NCBI GenBank assembly: GCA_004557185.1
Contig: SFEP01000042.1
Location: 1 to 20,759, forward strand
Direction: 5' to 3'
DNA length: 20,759 nt
Source of the DNA: Bacteroidales bacterium
GTDB taxonomy: Bacteria > Bacteroidota > Bacteroidia > Bacteroidales > Bacteroidaceae
Part shown: in pieces, positions 1 to 8,309 of the stretch
Position numbering within the stretch: position 1 is the stretch's first letter
Layout: the number at the start of each line of letters is the position of its first letter
Notes under the pieces: generated by a model
What the model saw: only the letters and a program-made list of their open reading frames with translations
Databases searched by the model: none
What the model was told of the DNA's origin: nothing
Made by a program: the position numbers and the translations under genes

Positions 1-449
1 TGGGGCTCGTAGCCCCGGTTCACGGCGGCGCGGGCCACCTTGAGGGCGAGGGTGTGTGCATCGGGTGCCTTGAGTGTGCGTCGGCGCGACTGTATGAAGC
101 TGGCGATGGCTGCTTCGTAGTCGGCCTCGTCGATGTCGTGCAAAGCCTCGTCGATGAGGTGCGAGGGCAGCGCTTTGGCGCGCAGTGCAGCCGCTATCTT
201 GAGGCGTCCCCAGTGGTCGAAGCGGAATTTGTCGGACACAAAGGCGCGGGCGTAGCGCAGGTCGTCGGTGTAGCCTTCGTGCTGCAGGCGTTCGAGCAGT
301 TGGGCAGCCTGCTCGGGTGTGGCTCCCTTGGCGCGCAGCTTCTGCACGATTTCGCTGGCGCAGTATTCCTTGCGCACGCAGAGCGCGGCGGTGCGCCGCA
401 GCAGGTCGTGCAGTTCGTCGGACGAGAGTTCGTGGCTTTGGGTGGACAT
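1..449 (-). CDS. recX: Regulatory protein RecX (3' end cut by window edge)
   Basis: Translating the reverse complement from the ATG at 449 gives 149 codons with no stop before the window edge, so only a short C-terminal end is missing; Bacteroidales RecX is usually about 150-160 residues. The product is helical and carries the RecX signature: YTDDLRYARAFVSDKFRF followed by DHWGRLKIAAALRAK and SHLIDEAL. RecX binds RecA filaments and modulates recombination and SOS activity (known for the family). The gene starts 10 bp after the stop of the GT2 glycosyltransferase gene, so it is probably co-transcribed as the distal gene of the gltX-waaA-glycosyltransferase run. No separate promoter was seen. 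Family assignment is confident; the exact C-terminus cannot be seen. Confidence 0.9.
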   Translation of the reverse strand, partial: MSTQSHELSSDELHDLLRRTAALCVRKEYCASEIVQKLRAKGATPEQAAQLLERLQHEGYTDDLRYARAFVSDKFRFDHWGRLKIAAALRAKALPSHLIDEALHDIDEADYEAAIASFIQSRRRTLKAPDAHTLALKVARAAVNRGYEP

Positions 450-459
450 GCGGGCGTGT

Positions 460-1272
460 TTACTTTTTAGCCACAGCGCGCACCACGAACCATGCGTGGC
501 GTGCCAGCGCGGTGGTGAAGCCGTAGTGGCGGCACATGATGCGGAAGCGCTCGCGGAGTGAGGCTTTGTGGTTGTGGGTGGTCATGCCCTCGTTGAGGTA
601 GTCGGCCAGCACGGATCGGGTGCTGACGAGGGGACGGTTGAGGCGGGCGGCCTCCTTCATGAGGCGCACGCACCAGTCGAAGTCGGCCGAAAAGCGGTAG
701 CGCAGGTTGTAGTGCGTGCGGCGTGCCAGGTCGGTGGCGGCATAGAAGGCCTGGTGGCACACGAGCATGCCGTTGCGGAAGGAGCGCCAGGTGAGGTGTT
801 CGGGTGCGCTGAGGCGGCGCGACCGCAGAAATTGCCCGTTTCCATCGACTAAATTCGTTTGCCCGTAGATGACGGCCGGGCGGCGTCCGTCGGCCGTTTG
901 GGCTGCCTGTGCTACGCGTGCCAGGGTGTCGGCGTCGTGCAGGCGGTCGCCGGCGTTGAGGAACACGATGTAGTCGCCGTGCGCCATGTCGAGGGCCTTG
1001 TTCATGGCGTCGTAGAGGCCGTGGTCGGGCTCGCTAATGCACTGTATGTCGTGCGGCACGGGGGCAATGCTGTTACGCTCCTGGTAGTGGTGGATGCGCT
1101 CCAGCGTGTCGTCGTGCGAGTTGCCGTCGACAATGAGGTGCTCGACGTGTGGATAGGTTTGCATCTCGACGCTGTGTATGGTGGCGTCGATGAGCGCGCC
1201 TGCGTTGTAGGTCACCGTGGCTACGGTGATGGTACACGCTGGCAAGGGCTCGGGTTGTTCGGAAGGGGGCAT
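460..1272 (-). CDS. Family 2 glycosyltransferase
   Basis: This 270-residue protein has a GT-A fold nucleotide-sugar transferase signature. Residues 14-23 (TITVATVTYN) form the first beta strand, VDG at 48-50 is the nucleotide-binding acid region, EPDHGLYDAMNKAL lies at 81-94, and GDYIVFLNAGDRL at 99-111 contains the DXD-like metal/sugar-nucleotide site. This spacing matches the WcaA/PGL-type GT2 subfamily that adds single sugars to surface polysaccharide or LPS. No membrane segment is visible, so it probably acts on the cytoplasmic face of the inner membrane. It lies between a GT4 glycosyltransferase (60-bp gap) and recX (10-bp gap), downstream of waaA, which suggests LPS core or O-antigen work. 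Donor and acceptor sugars cannot be told from sequence. Confidence 0.88.
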   Translation of the reverse strand: MPPSEQPEPLPACTITVATVTYNAGALIDATIHSVEMQTYPHVEHLIVDGNSHDDTLERIHHYQERNSIAPVPHDIQCISEPDHGLYDAMNKALDMAHGDYIVFLNAGDRLHDADTLARVAQAAQTADGRRPAVIYGQTNLVDGNGQFLRSRRLSAPEHLTWRSFRNGMLVCHQAFYAATDLARRTHYNLRYRFSADFDWCVRLMKEAARLNRPLVSTRSVLADYLNEGMTTHNHKASLRERFRIMCRHYGFTTALARHAWFVVRAVAKK

Positions 1273-1332
1273 GGGTCGGTTCTGTCTTATTTAACAAAAA
1301 AAGGAATAGGCGATGTGGCAGTGGCAGGCGCT

Positions 1333-2673
1333 TCAGGGCGCGGTGTAGACCTCCAGGTACTTGTCGGCCACGGCGCGCTCGGAGTAGGTGTTGAGGGCCT
1401 TGGAGCGGGCGTTGCGGCGCAGTGCCTGGCGGTTGGGCGAGGCGAGGAGGGCGTGGATGCCGTGGGCAAAGTCGAGGCTGTTGCGGAATTGTGCGAGGTA
1501 GCCGTTCACGCCGTGGTCAATCATTTGCGGCACGCCGCCAATGTCGAAGCCCACGCAGGGTGTGCCGCAGGCCATGGCCTCGACGATGGTGTTGGGCAGG
1601 TTGTCGCAGAGTGTGGGCATGAGGAGCACGTCGGCGGCTTGGTAGAGGCGTCGCATTTTTGCCTCGTCGGTGATGTAGCCCATGCCGATGGCCTTGATGG
1701 GGAAGGCGTGCAGCAATTCCTCGCATCCCTTGCCTGCCAGCACGATGACGGCCTGCTCGCGCCACTCGGGGTGCTCTTGGCAGAGCAGGGTGAGTGCTTC
1801 GGTGAGGTAGTCGATGCCCTTGCGGGGGTCGGTGACGCGGAAGGCTGTGAAGAAGAGGATGCGCTTGTCGAGTGGCAGCGAGAGTGCCTCGCGTGTGTCT
1901 TCGATTTTGTGTGAGGGGGCGTAGAAGTCGGTGTCGATGGGGTTGGGAATGCAGTGCACGGGCTGGCCTTGCAGGAGGGGCGCCTGCTGGGCGAGGTCGG
2001 TGAGCCAACGGCTGCAGCCCACCATGTGGAGGCGGCCCTGTGCGTAGACCTTGCGCTTGCGGGCGAAGGTGATGGCCGAGAGGTCGTGGTCGGCGGGTCG
2101 TTGGAGCATGGGGCAACGGCCGCAGCCTGTGAGCCAGCGTGTGCATGCTTCGCTCTGGTGGCAGATGCCTGTGAAGGGCCACATGTCGTGCATGGTCCAC
2201 ACCACGCGCTTGCCGCTGTGCATGATGCGGCGCAGGTCGGCGAGCGAGAGCATGGCTTGGTTGGTCCAGTGCAGGTGTATGACGTCGGCCTCGCGGAAGG
2301 CGGGGTGGCAGGTAATGTCGTTGCCGAAGCGTGCCGTGTCGACGCTCCACAGCCCCTCGCGGCTGAAGCCGTTGCGGAGCATGATTTCGGCTCTTTCGAG
2401 GGCGAACTTGGCTTTGCGCCACAGGGTGGGCTTGAGGGCCAGCACGCCGCCCTCCTCGCCCTCGGGCTGTGTGTCGCGGCACAGCATGCGTGCCTGCACA
2501 CCCCGCTTGTGGAGGGCGCGCAGCAGGCGCAGGGCCGCAATGGCCGCACCGCCTGTGTGGCTGGAGGTGTTCACCAGCAACACCTTGAGCGGGCGCTGCG
2601 TGGCGGGGGGCATGCCTGCTTGTGAGGTGGGCGTGCCGCTGGATGGGGGCGGGGTGGCGGGTTGAAGAGCCAT
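1333..2673 (-). CDS. Family 4 glycosyltransferase (WcaC-like)
   Basis: The frame is open further upstream, to 2952, but that part overlaps waaA and is low-complexity shadow, so I place the start at the ATG at 2673, 40 bp after the waaA stop, giving 446 residues. The Pro-rich first 20 residues look non-conserved and the ATG at 2613 is an alternative. The N-terminal Rossmann domain begins at about 29 (LKVLLVNTSSHTGGAAIAAL). Residues 171-187 hold a Cys cluster (C171, C177, C184, C187) seen in WcaC-type enzymes. The C-terminal donor-binding domain has DNLPNTIVEAMACG with D357 and E365, the DX7E form of the GT4 EX7E motif, followed by the GGVPQMI loop. It is a retaining GT-B enzyme, probably for LPS or surface glycan. 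Sugar specificity is unknown. Confidence 0.88.
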   Translation of the reverse strand: MALQPATPPPSSGTPTSQAGMPPATQRPLKVLLVNTSSHTGGAAIAALRLLRALHKRGVQARMLCRDTQPEGEEGGVLALKPTLWRKAKFALERAEIMLRNGFSREGLWSVDTARFGNDITCHPAFREADVIHLHWTNQAMLSLADLRRIMHSGKRVVWTMHDMWPFTGICHQSEACTRWLTGCGRCPMLQRPADHDLSAITFARKRKVYAQGRLHMVGCSRWLTDLAQQAPLLQGQPVHCIPNPIDTDFYAPSHKIEDTREALSLPLDKRILFFTAFRVTDPRKGIDYLTEALTLLCQEHPEWREQAVIVLAGKGCEELLHAFPIKAIGMGYITDEAKMRRLYQAADVLLMPTLCDNLPNTIVEAMACGTPCVGFDIGGVPQMIDHGVNGYLAQFRNSLDFAHGIHALLASPNRQALRRNARSKALNTYSERAVADKYLEVYTAP

Positions 2674-2713
2674 GGTGGGGGTGGGGTGAAAGGGTGCGTG
2701 TGTCACGCAGGTG

Positions 2714-3916
2714 TCAGGGCATGATGATTTGCGTGGCGCCGGCGTGACTGCTGATGTAGCCTGCCGCGGCCTCGCCTGCCTGGCGCAGGGCGTGGGGGTT
2801 GCCCAGCAGGTGGTCGGCGGTGCGGTTGAAGTCGTCGGCCGAGTGTATTTCGAAACAGCCGCCGCATGCCAGGAGTTCGCGGGCTTCGCGGAACTTGTGG
2901 TTGTTGGGGCCGATGACGACGGGGCACCCGTAGACGGCTGCCTCGGGCACATTGTGTATGCCTACGCCGAAGCCGCCGCCGACATAGGCCAGCGTGGCGT
3001 AGCGGTAGATGCTGGAGAGGAGGCCGTAGCAGTCGATGATGAGGCAGTCGGCCTCGGCCGCCGACTTGGACGTGGCCTGCGAGTAGCGCACGCAGTGGCG
3101 TTCGATTTTCTGCTCTATCTGCTTGAGGTGCTCTTCGCTCACTACATGGGGTGCCAGCACGAGTTTGAGCTGGCGGTGGCGGTTGAAGTAGGGCAGGAGT
3201 ATGTCCTCGTCGGGCTGCCATGAACTGCCTGCCACGAGCACTTGCCCGCAGCCTGCGAAGCGCTCGACGAGGGGCAGCGGACGGGCTGCGTTGCGAATGT
3301 CGATGACGCGGTCGAAACGGGTGTCGCCCACCACGGTGACCTGTGTGACGCCGATGCTCTGGAGCAGGCGTACGGACTCTTCATTCTGCACGTAGAGGTG
3401 GGTGAGGCTGCGCAGCACGCTGGCGTAACCGCGGCCCCAGGGCTTGAAGAACACCTGCCCAGGCCGGAAGATGCTCGACACGCTGTAGCAGGGTATGCCC
3501 CGGTGGTGCAGCGTGTCCATGTAGTTGCGCCAGAACTCGTACTTGATGAAGTAGGCAGCCTTGGGGCGGGCCAGCTTGATGAAGCGGCGGGCGTTGAGCG
3601 GGGTGTCGAAGGGGAGGTAGAGGATGAGGTCGGCTCCGTCGTAGTTTTTGCGCACCTCGTAGCCCGAGGGGGAGAAGAAGGTGAGCAAAATCTTCTGTTC
3701 GGGGTGCTGCCTGCGCAGCCTCTCCATGAGTGGCCGTCCTTGCTCGAACTCGCCGAGCGAGGCGGCGTGGAACCACACGTATTCGTCGGTGCCGCGCAAC
3801 TGGCGCAGGCGGCGCCAGGTGTTGCGGTGGCCGTTGACCATGAGGGCGATTTTGTGGTTGAAAAGGGCGGCAAGGCGGGCGCCGAGCGCCATGAGCATGA
3901 TCAGGAGAGAGTACAT
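2714..3916 (-). CDS. waaA: 3-deoxy-D-manno-octulosonic acid (Kdo) transferase
   Basis: WaaA/KdtA transfers Kdo from CMP-Kdo to the lipid A precursor at the inner membrane, the first step of LPS core assembly. The protein has an N-terminal hydrophobic anchor (residues 2-19), then the GT-B acceptor domain with FHAASLGEFEQG, where E56 matches the catalytic base of the family, and KAAYFIKYEFW, the Bacteroidetes version of the ETELWPN motif. The C-terminal half contains YVGGGFGVGIHNVPEAAVYG, typical of the CMP-Kdo-binding domain. The frame is open to a TTG at 3943 directly abutting the gltX stop, but I choose the ATG at 3916 (400 residues) because the MYSLL..LGARLAALFN start fits the family. It lies 27 bp after gltX and 40 bp before the GT4 gene. 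Confidence 0.95.
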   Translation of the reverse strand: MYSLLIMLMALGARLAALFNHKIALMVNGHRNTWRRLRQLRGTDEYVWFHAASLGEFEQGRPLMERLRRQHPEQKILLTFFSPSGYEVRKNYDGADLILYLPFDTPLNARRFIKLARPKAAYFIKYEFWRNYMDTLHHRGIPCYSVSSIFRPGQVFFKPWGRGYASVLRSLTHLYVQNEESVRLLQSIGVTQVTVVGDTRFDRVIDIRNAARPLPLVERFAGCGQVLVAGSSWQPDEDILLPYFNRHRQLKLVLAPHVVSEEHLKQIEQKIERHCVRYSQATSKSAAEADCLIIDCYGLLSSIYRYATLAYVGGGFGVGIHNVPEAAVYGCPVVIGPNNHKFREARELLACGGCFEIHSADDFNRTADHLLGNPHALRQAGEAAAGYISSHAGATQIIMP

Positions 3917-3943
3917 GAACCGATGGTAAATGCGGTGGAACAA

Positions 3944-5458
3944 CTATGCGAGTGCCTGCAGGGCGGCATCCATGCGCCGGAGGGTTTCGTCCTTGCCGAG
4001 GAAGGCGGCCAGCTCGTACATGTCGGGGCCCTTGCCCGTGCCTACGAGGCAGACACGCCAGGGGTTCCAGGGCTTGATGCCCGTGGCGGCGGCCCAGGCA
4101 TCGACGGCGGCCTTCTGGGCCTCGATGCTGAAGTCGTCGATGCCCTCGAGCAACTGGCGCAGGGCGAGCATGTCGGCCGCGGTGCCCTCTTTCCAGTTTT
4201 TGCGCGTGAACTTGTCGTCTTTGTCGTATTGCGGAGCAAGGAAGAAGAAGTCGCAGAGTGGCCAGAGGTCCTTGATGAAGTTGATTTTCTTCATCTTCAT
4301 CATGCCCACTACGGCTGCTGCGCGCTCGGGGGTGGTGCTGATGCCCTGCTCGTGGAGGAGTGCCATGAACTGGGGGGCGAGGACGGCGTCGTCGGTGCGC
4401 AGGAGGTATTCGCGGTTGAACCATTGGCCCTTGACGTAGTCGAACTTGGCGCCGCTCTTGGAGCACTTGGCGAGGTCGAACTGGTCGATGAGTTCGTGCA
4501 TGGAGAGCAGCTCCTGGTCGGTGCCGGGGTTCCATCCGAGTAGGGCGAGGAAGTTGATGACGGCTTCGGGCAGGTAGCCGCTTTCGCGATAGCCCGAAGA
4601 AACCTCGCCGCTCTTGGGGTCGTGCCACTCGAGGGGGAACACGGGGAAGCCCAGGCGGTCGCCGTCGCGCTTGGAGAGCTTGCCCTTGCCGTCGGGCTTG
4701 AGAAGCAGGGGCAGGTGGGCAAACTGGGGCATGGTGTCGGCCCAGCCGAAGGCGCGGTAGAGCAGCACGTGGAGCGGGGCGCTGGGCAGCCATTCTTCGC
4801 CGCGAATGACGTGGCTGATGTCCATGAGGTGGTCGTCGACGATGTTGGCCAGGTGGTAGGTGGGGAGCTCGTCGGCGCTCTTGTAGAGCACCTTGTCGTC
4901 GAGAATGTCGCTCATGACGCGCACGTCGCCGCGGATGATGTCGTGCACATGAATTTCCTCGCCTGGCTGCACGAGGAAGCGCACCACGTATTGCTGTCCC
5001 TCGCTGATGAGGCGCTGCGTTTCGGCCTGGCCGAGGGTGAGGGAGTTGCGCATTTGCATGCGGGTGTGGGCGTCGTACTGGAAGTTGGCCACGGCCTCGC
5101 GCTTGGCGTTGAGTTCGTCGGGGGTGTCGAAGGCGATGTAGGCTTTGCCTTCGTCGAGGAGCTGCTTGACGTAGACCTTGTAGATGTCGCGGCGCTCGCT
5201 CTGGCGGTAGGGGCCGTGCTCGCCGCCGAAGCTCACGCCCTCGTCGAACTGGATGCCGAGCCAGCGGAATGACTCGATGATGTAGTCTTCGGCACCGGGC
5301 ACAAAGCGGTTGGAGTCGGTGTCTTCGATGCGGAACACCATGTCGCCGCCGTGCTGGCGGGCGAAGAGGTAATTATAAAGCGCCGTGCGGACACCGCCGA
5401 TGTGCAGCGGGCCCGTGGGACTGGGTGCGAAACGCACGCGTACTCGTCTGTCTGTCAT
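3944..5458 (-). CDS. gltX: Glutamate--tRNA ligase
   Basis: This class I aminoacyl-tRNA synthetase charges tRNA(Glu) with glutamate. Starting from the ATG at 5458 it is 504 residues, normal for the family; a longer frame to 5521 adds a non-conserved leader into the repeat region and was rejected. RFAPSPTGPLHIGGVRTALYNY at 9-30 holds the HIGH-type motif (H19-I20-G21), RGEEWLPSAPLH lies at 219-230, and KLSKRDG at 260-266 is the KMSKS-equivalent loop. The C-terminal anticodon-binding region is complete and ends at TAG 3944. It is the first gene of the run gltX-waaA-GT4-GT2-recX, with the next gene 27 bp away. A TAnnTTTG motif at 5712-5719 and a repeat-bearing leader lie upstream. Confidence 0.97.
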   Translation of the reverse strand: MTDRRVRVRFAPSPTGPLHIGGVRTALYNYLFARQHGGDMVFRIEDTDSNRFVPGAEDYIIESFRWLGIQFDEGVSFGGEHGPYRQSERRDIYKVYVKQLLDEGKAYIAFDTPDELNAKREAVANFQYDAHTRMQMRNSLTLGQAETQRLISEGQQYVVRFLVQPGEEIHVHDIIRGDVRVMSDILDDKVLYKSADELPTYHLANIVDDHLMDISHVIRGEEWLPSAPLHVLLYRAFGWADTMPQFAHLPLLLKPDGKGKLSKRDGDRLGFPVFPLEWHDPKSGEVSSGYRESGYLPEAVINFLALLGWNPGTDQELLSMHELIDQFDLAKCSKSGAKFDYVKGQWFNREYLLRTDDAVLAPQFMALLHEQGISTTPERAAAVVGMMKMKKINFIKDLWPLCDFFFLAPQYDKDDKFTRKNWKEGTAADMLALRQLLEGIDDFSIEAQKAAVDAWAAATGIKPWNPWRVCLVGTGKGPDMYELAAFLGKDETLRRMDAALQALA

Positions 5459-5520
5459 GTTGTGTGGGTAGAAATGTCGTGGATAATGGAGGCTGTCTGC
5501 CGCAGGCCGGTCCGTGCCCA

Positions 5521-5630
5521 CTCCTTATTATATATACGCAAGGGAGCGACGCGGGGTGACACTCCTTATTTATATATACGCAAGGGAGCGACGCGGGGTG
5601 GCACTCCTTATTTATATATAGGCAAGGAAT
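5521..5630. repeat. 41/42-bp tandem repeat in the gltX leader (about 2.6 copies)
   Basis: Copies begin at 5521, 5562 and 5604, each starting CTCCTTATT(T)ATATATA followed by cGCAAGGGAGCGACGCGGGGTG. The first two are almost identical (41 and 42 bp, the first lacking one T); the third diverges after about 26 bp. Each unit joins an AT-rich block to a GC-rich block. On the minus strand each unit places an AAGGAGTG stretch after TATATAAAT. The unit is 14 codons long, which keeps a spurious minus-strand frame open with a repeated 14-residue peptide. It may be a genome-wide intergenic repeat or a protein-binding array. Confidence 0.85.
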
Positions 5631-5711
5631 ACCGGCGGGGACTGGCGGCAAGCCGCAGCCGAGGCACACGCTGGCGGTGCTGGTGAGGCGCCGGGAGCGT
5701 GGTATCGGCTA

Positions 5712-5719
5712 CAAATTTA
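5712..5719 (-). promoter_or_regulatory. Candidate Bacteroidetes -7 element for gltX
   Basis: The minus strand reads TAAATTTG, an exact match to the Bacteroidetes -7 consensus TAnnTTTG. No convincing TTTG (-33) element lies 19-21 bp upstream; instead there is a short inverted repeat GAGGAcTCCTC at 5729-5739. It would give a leader of roughly 250 nt that contains the 42-bp repeats. The motif is short, so chance occurrence is possible. Confidence 0.4.
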
Positions 5720-5799
5720 AGTTTTTTTGAGGACTCCTCCTTGCTTTGCCCCTTGATTTGTTTCACAAAGAAAACGCTCCCGCTGCCCGAGGGGGTGAC

Positions 5800-5890
5800 G
5801 CAGCAGGGGGATGCTGTGCGGAAATGCCCCTGCTGCTTGCTGCTTGCGGTGCGCATGGCAGGCGGTGTTTCCTTGCACGGCATCCCCCTG
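5800..5890 (-). other. Competing inverted repeats downstream of rnr
   Basis: Two pairings share the same strand. GCAGCAGGGG (5800-5809) is a perfect complement of CCCCTGCTGC (5827-5836). CAGGGGGATGCTGTGC (5804-5819) pairs with GCACGGCATCCCCCTG (5875-5890) with one mismatch over 16 bp. The two stems overlap and exclude each other. In minus-strand RNA they lie 44-134 nt after the rnr stop, followed by a modest T-rich stretch (GCGTTTTCTTTG, 5766-5777). This could be an rnr terminator, a processing stem or a switch-like element. Confidence 0.5.
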
Positions 5891-5933
5891 AGAGTGCGTA
5901 CTACGCCGGTGGCGGGCAGCACGATGGGGCGGG

Positions 5934-8252
5934 TCAGTGGCGCTTGGAGGTACGTTTCTTTTTCCCCGTCTGACGCTTGCCTCCCTTTCGGGCAGGGGCT
6001 GCGGGAGCGGGGGCAGCGACGGGGTGGCCGGTTTCTTCGCCGACAAGGGAAAAGTCGAGGAGGCGCTGCTCGAGGTTGGCGCGCTCGACACGGATGCGTA
6101 CCTTGTCGCCTAAGGCGTAGCGCTTGTGGTAGCGGCGGCCTACGAGGCAGAAGTTGCGCTCGTCGAACTCATAATAGTCGTCGAGCAGCATGCGCAGCGG
6201 CACCATGCCCTCGCACTTGCTGTCGTTGACCTCGACGTAGAGGCCGAACTCGGTGACGCCGCTCACGGTGCCGTCGAACTCCTGTCCGATGCGGTCGGCC
6301 ATGAACTCTACTTGCTTGTACTTGATGCTGGCGCGCTCGGCTGAGGCGGCGAGCTGCTCCATGTTGGAGGCGTGCTCGCAGAGTTCCTCGTACTTGGTGG
6401 CGCTCACGCTGCGGCCGCCCTCGGCGTAGCGGGTGAGCAAACGGTGTACGAGGGTGTCGGGGTAGCGGCGGATGGGGGAGGTGAAGTGGGTGTAGAAGGG
6501 GAACATGAGTCCGTAGTGGCCGATGTTGTGTATGCTGTAACGGGCTTTCTGCATGGCGCGCAGGGCTACCATTTCTACCACATTCTCTTCCTTTTCACCC
6601 TTGACCTCGGCGAGCAGACGGTTGAGGCTCTTGCTCACCTCGGTTTTGGAGCCTTCGGTGCGTATTTTTCGGCCAAAGCGGGCCACGAAGGCGCTGAGCT
6701 TTTCGAGTTTCTCGGGGTCGGGCACGTCGTGAATGCGGTAGGGGAAGACCTTGGGCGTTTTGCCCTTGGGTGCCTTGGCCATCATCTCGGCTACGCTGCG
6801 GTTGGCCAGGAGCATGAATTCCTCCACCAGTTTGTTGGCATCCTTCGCCACCTTGACGTAGGTGCCTATGGGGTGGCCCTTGTCGTCGATTTCGAAGCGC
6901 ACTTCGGCCCGGTCGAAGCCGATGCTGCCATTCTTGAAGCGGCGCTCGCGCAACTGCTTGGCTAAGCGGTTGAGCACGATGAGCTCGTGGGCATATTCGC
7001 CCTCAGGCTCCGAGCCCGCTGGGAGCGGTTCGGGGTGCGGCCCGGGTAGGGCGAGGTCGTCGGGCGATGCCTGGCCGTTGCGCTCGAGGGTGGTTTGCAC
7101 CTCCTCGTAGGTGAAGCGGCGGTTGCTGCAGATTACGGTGTGCGCCAAGTGCCAGTCGATGATTTCGGCGCGCTCGTTGAGGTGGAAGATGGTGGAGTAG
7201 GCGAGTTTCTCTTCACCCTGCCGGAGGGAGCAGATGTAGTTGCATAGCCGCTCGGGCAGCATGGGAATGGTGCGGTCGACGAGGTAGACGCTGGTGGCGC
7301 GCTTCTCGGCTTCCTTGTCGATGATGTCGCCCTCGTGAACGTAGTGCGAAACGTCGGCAATGTGGACGCCGACCTCCCACATCCCCTTGCCGGCGGGCCG
7401 TATGGAGAGGGCGTCGTCGAAGTCCTTGGCGTCGTGGGGGTCGATGGTGAAGGTGGTGACGCTGCGGAAGTCCTCGCGGCGTGCCAGTTCGGCGGGCGTG
7501 ATGCCGGGCTGCAATTTGTCGGCGGCGCGCTCCACCTTTTCGGGGTAGGAGTAGGGCAGCCCGTACTGCGCCAGGATGGCGTGCATCTCGGCGTTGTTTT
7601 CGCCCTGCTTGCCCAGGATGTCGACCACGCGGCCCACGGGGCTCTTGCTGCCTTCGGGCCAATCGGTAATCTTGACCACGGCCTTGTCGCCCGTTTGAGC
7701 GCCTTTGAGTTTGTCCTTAGGGATGAAGATGTCGGTGGCCAGCGAGCGGCTCTCGGTGATGAGGAAGCCGTAACCCTTTTCTACCTTCACTTCGCCCACA
7801 AAGGTGTCGTTGGCGCGTTCGAGGATTTCGATGACTTCGGCTTCGCGGGTGTGGCTGGCACGGCGGGCCAACATGGTGACGCGGACACGGTCGCCGTCGA
7901 GGGCATGGAGCGAATTGCGCTCACACACCAGGATGCTCTGGCCGCCGTCGTCGGGCACGAAGGAGTTGCGGCCGTTGCGTTTGCGAACGAAGGTGCCTTC
8001 CATCACGTTGGAGCGCATGGCCGAGCGGTAATGCCCCTCGCGGTCGGTGGCCACGTAGTCGTCCATCACGAGTTCCTGCAAGGCGTCCATCACGAGCATC
8101 TTGGTCGGATGGTTGGTGGCTCTCACGGCGGCAAAGAGGTCCTTGACGTGCCACTCTCTATCGGGTTCGGCGGCAAAGAGGTCGCTGAGCATTTGCAGCA
8201 CCTGGCCCTTCTTCAGTCGGCCGCCGCTGTTTCGTTTCTCTTTTCTTGACAT
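5934..8252 (-). CDS. rnr: Ribonuclease R
   Basis: RNase R is a processive 3'-to-5' exoribonuclease that degrades structured RNA. From the ATG at 8252 it is 772 residues. Domains in order: N-terminal winged helix (about 10-75), two cold-shock/OB domains (about 85-210), the RNB catalytic domain with DPHDAKDFDDALS at 271-283 (metal-binding Asp at 271, 277, 279, 280) and HFTSPIRRYPD at 589-599, an S1 domain (about 656-738), and a basic Lys/Arg tail (755-772). A Pro-rich loop at about 396-420 looks like an insertion in the RNB domain. The frame reaches a TTG at 8312, but a promoter-like motif overlaps that point, so the ATG is preferred. It is divergent from the DUF4294 gene. Confidence 0.96.
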   Translation of the reverse strand: MSRKEKRNSGGRLKKGQVLQMLSDLFAAEPDREWHVKDLFAAVRATNHPTKMLVMDALQELVMDDYVATDREGHYRSAMRSNVMEGTFVRKRNGRNSFVPDDGGQSILVCERNSLHALDGDRVRVTMLARRASHTREAEVIEILERANDTFVGEVKVEKGYGFLITESRSLATDIFIPKDKLKGAQTGDKAVVKITDWPEGSKSPVGRVVDILGKQGENNAEMHAILAQYGLPYSYPEKVERAADKLQPGITPAELARREDFRSVTTFTIDPHDAKDFDDALSIRPAGKGMWEVGVHIADVSHYVHEGDIIDKEAEKRATSVYLVDRTIPMLPERLCNYICSLRQGEEKLAYSTIFHLNERAEIIDWHLAHTVICSNRRFTYEEVQTTLERNGQASPDDLALPGPHPEPLPAGSEPEGEYAHELIVLNRLAKQLRERRFKNGSIGFDRAEVRFEIDDKGHPIGTYVKVAKDANKLVEEFMLLANRSVAEMMAKAPKGKTPKVFPYRIHDVPDPEKLEKLSAFVARFGRKIRTEGSKTEVSKSLNRLLAEVKGEKEENVVEMVALRAMQKARYSIHNIGHYGLMFPFYTHFTSPIRRYPDTLVHRLLTRYAEGGRSVSATKYEELCEHASNMEQLAASAERASIKYKQVEFMADRIGQEFDGTVSGVTEFGLYVEVNDSKCEGMVPLRMLLDDYYEFDERNFCLVGRRYHKRYALGDKVRIRVERANLEQRLLDFSLVGEETGHPVAAPAPAAPARKGGKRQTGKKKRTSKRH

Positions 8253-8309
8253 AAGGCTTGCTACGTTTGGTAGATGGTGCGCCTCGGCGAGGGGCGCTTG
8301 GCTTTCTTG

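Larger units (their letters stand above)
5459..5933. other. 475-bp noncoding region between rnr and gltX
   Basis: No credible protein is encoded here. The half nearest gltX (5521-5630) carries a 41/42-bp tandem repeat, a TAnnTTTG promoter motif lies at 5712-5719, and the half nearest the rnr stop (5800-5890) has two competing inverted repeats. A poly-T tract at 5722-5728 on the plus strand is not preceded by a hairpin. The layout suggests an rnr 3' untranslated/termination zone followed by a gltX promoter and a leader of about 250 nt. Confidence 0.7.

Noticed and set aside
2674..2952. N-terminal extension of the GT4 glycosyltransferase by 93 codons
   Set aside because: It overlaps the 3' end of waaA and is Pro/Thr/Ser-rich shadow sequence.
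3917..3943. TTG start of waaA abutting the gltX stop
   Set aside because: The ATG at 3916 gives the family-typical N-terminus; the extra nine residues look non-conserved.
5373..5669. A 98-codon minus-strand frame with a repeated 14-residue peptide (INKECHPASLPCVY)
   Set aside because: It is the translation of the 42-bp DNA repeat (exactly 14 codons), overlaps the start of gltX in another frame and uses a GTG start; no protein-like ends.
5459..5720. T-box or other known aminoacyl-tRNA riboswitch before gltX
   Set aside because: No T-box core sequence or specifier/antiterminator layout was found; such elements are a Gram-positive feature.
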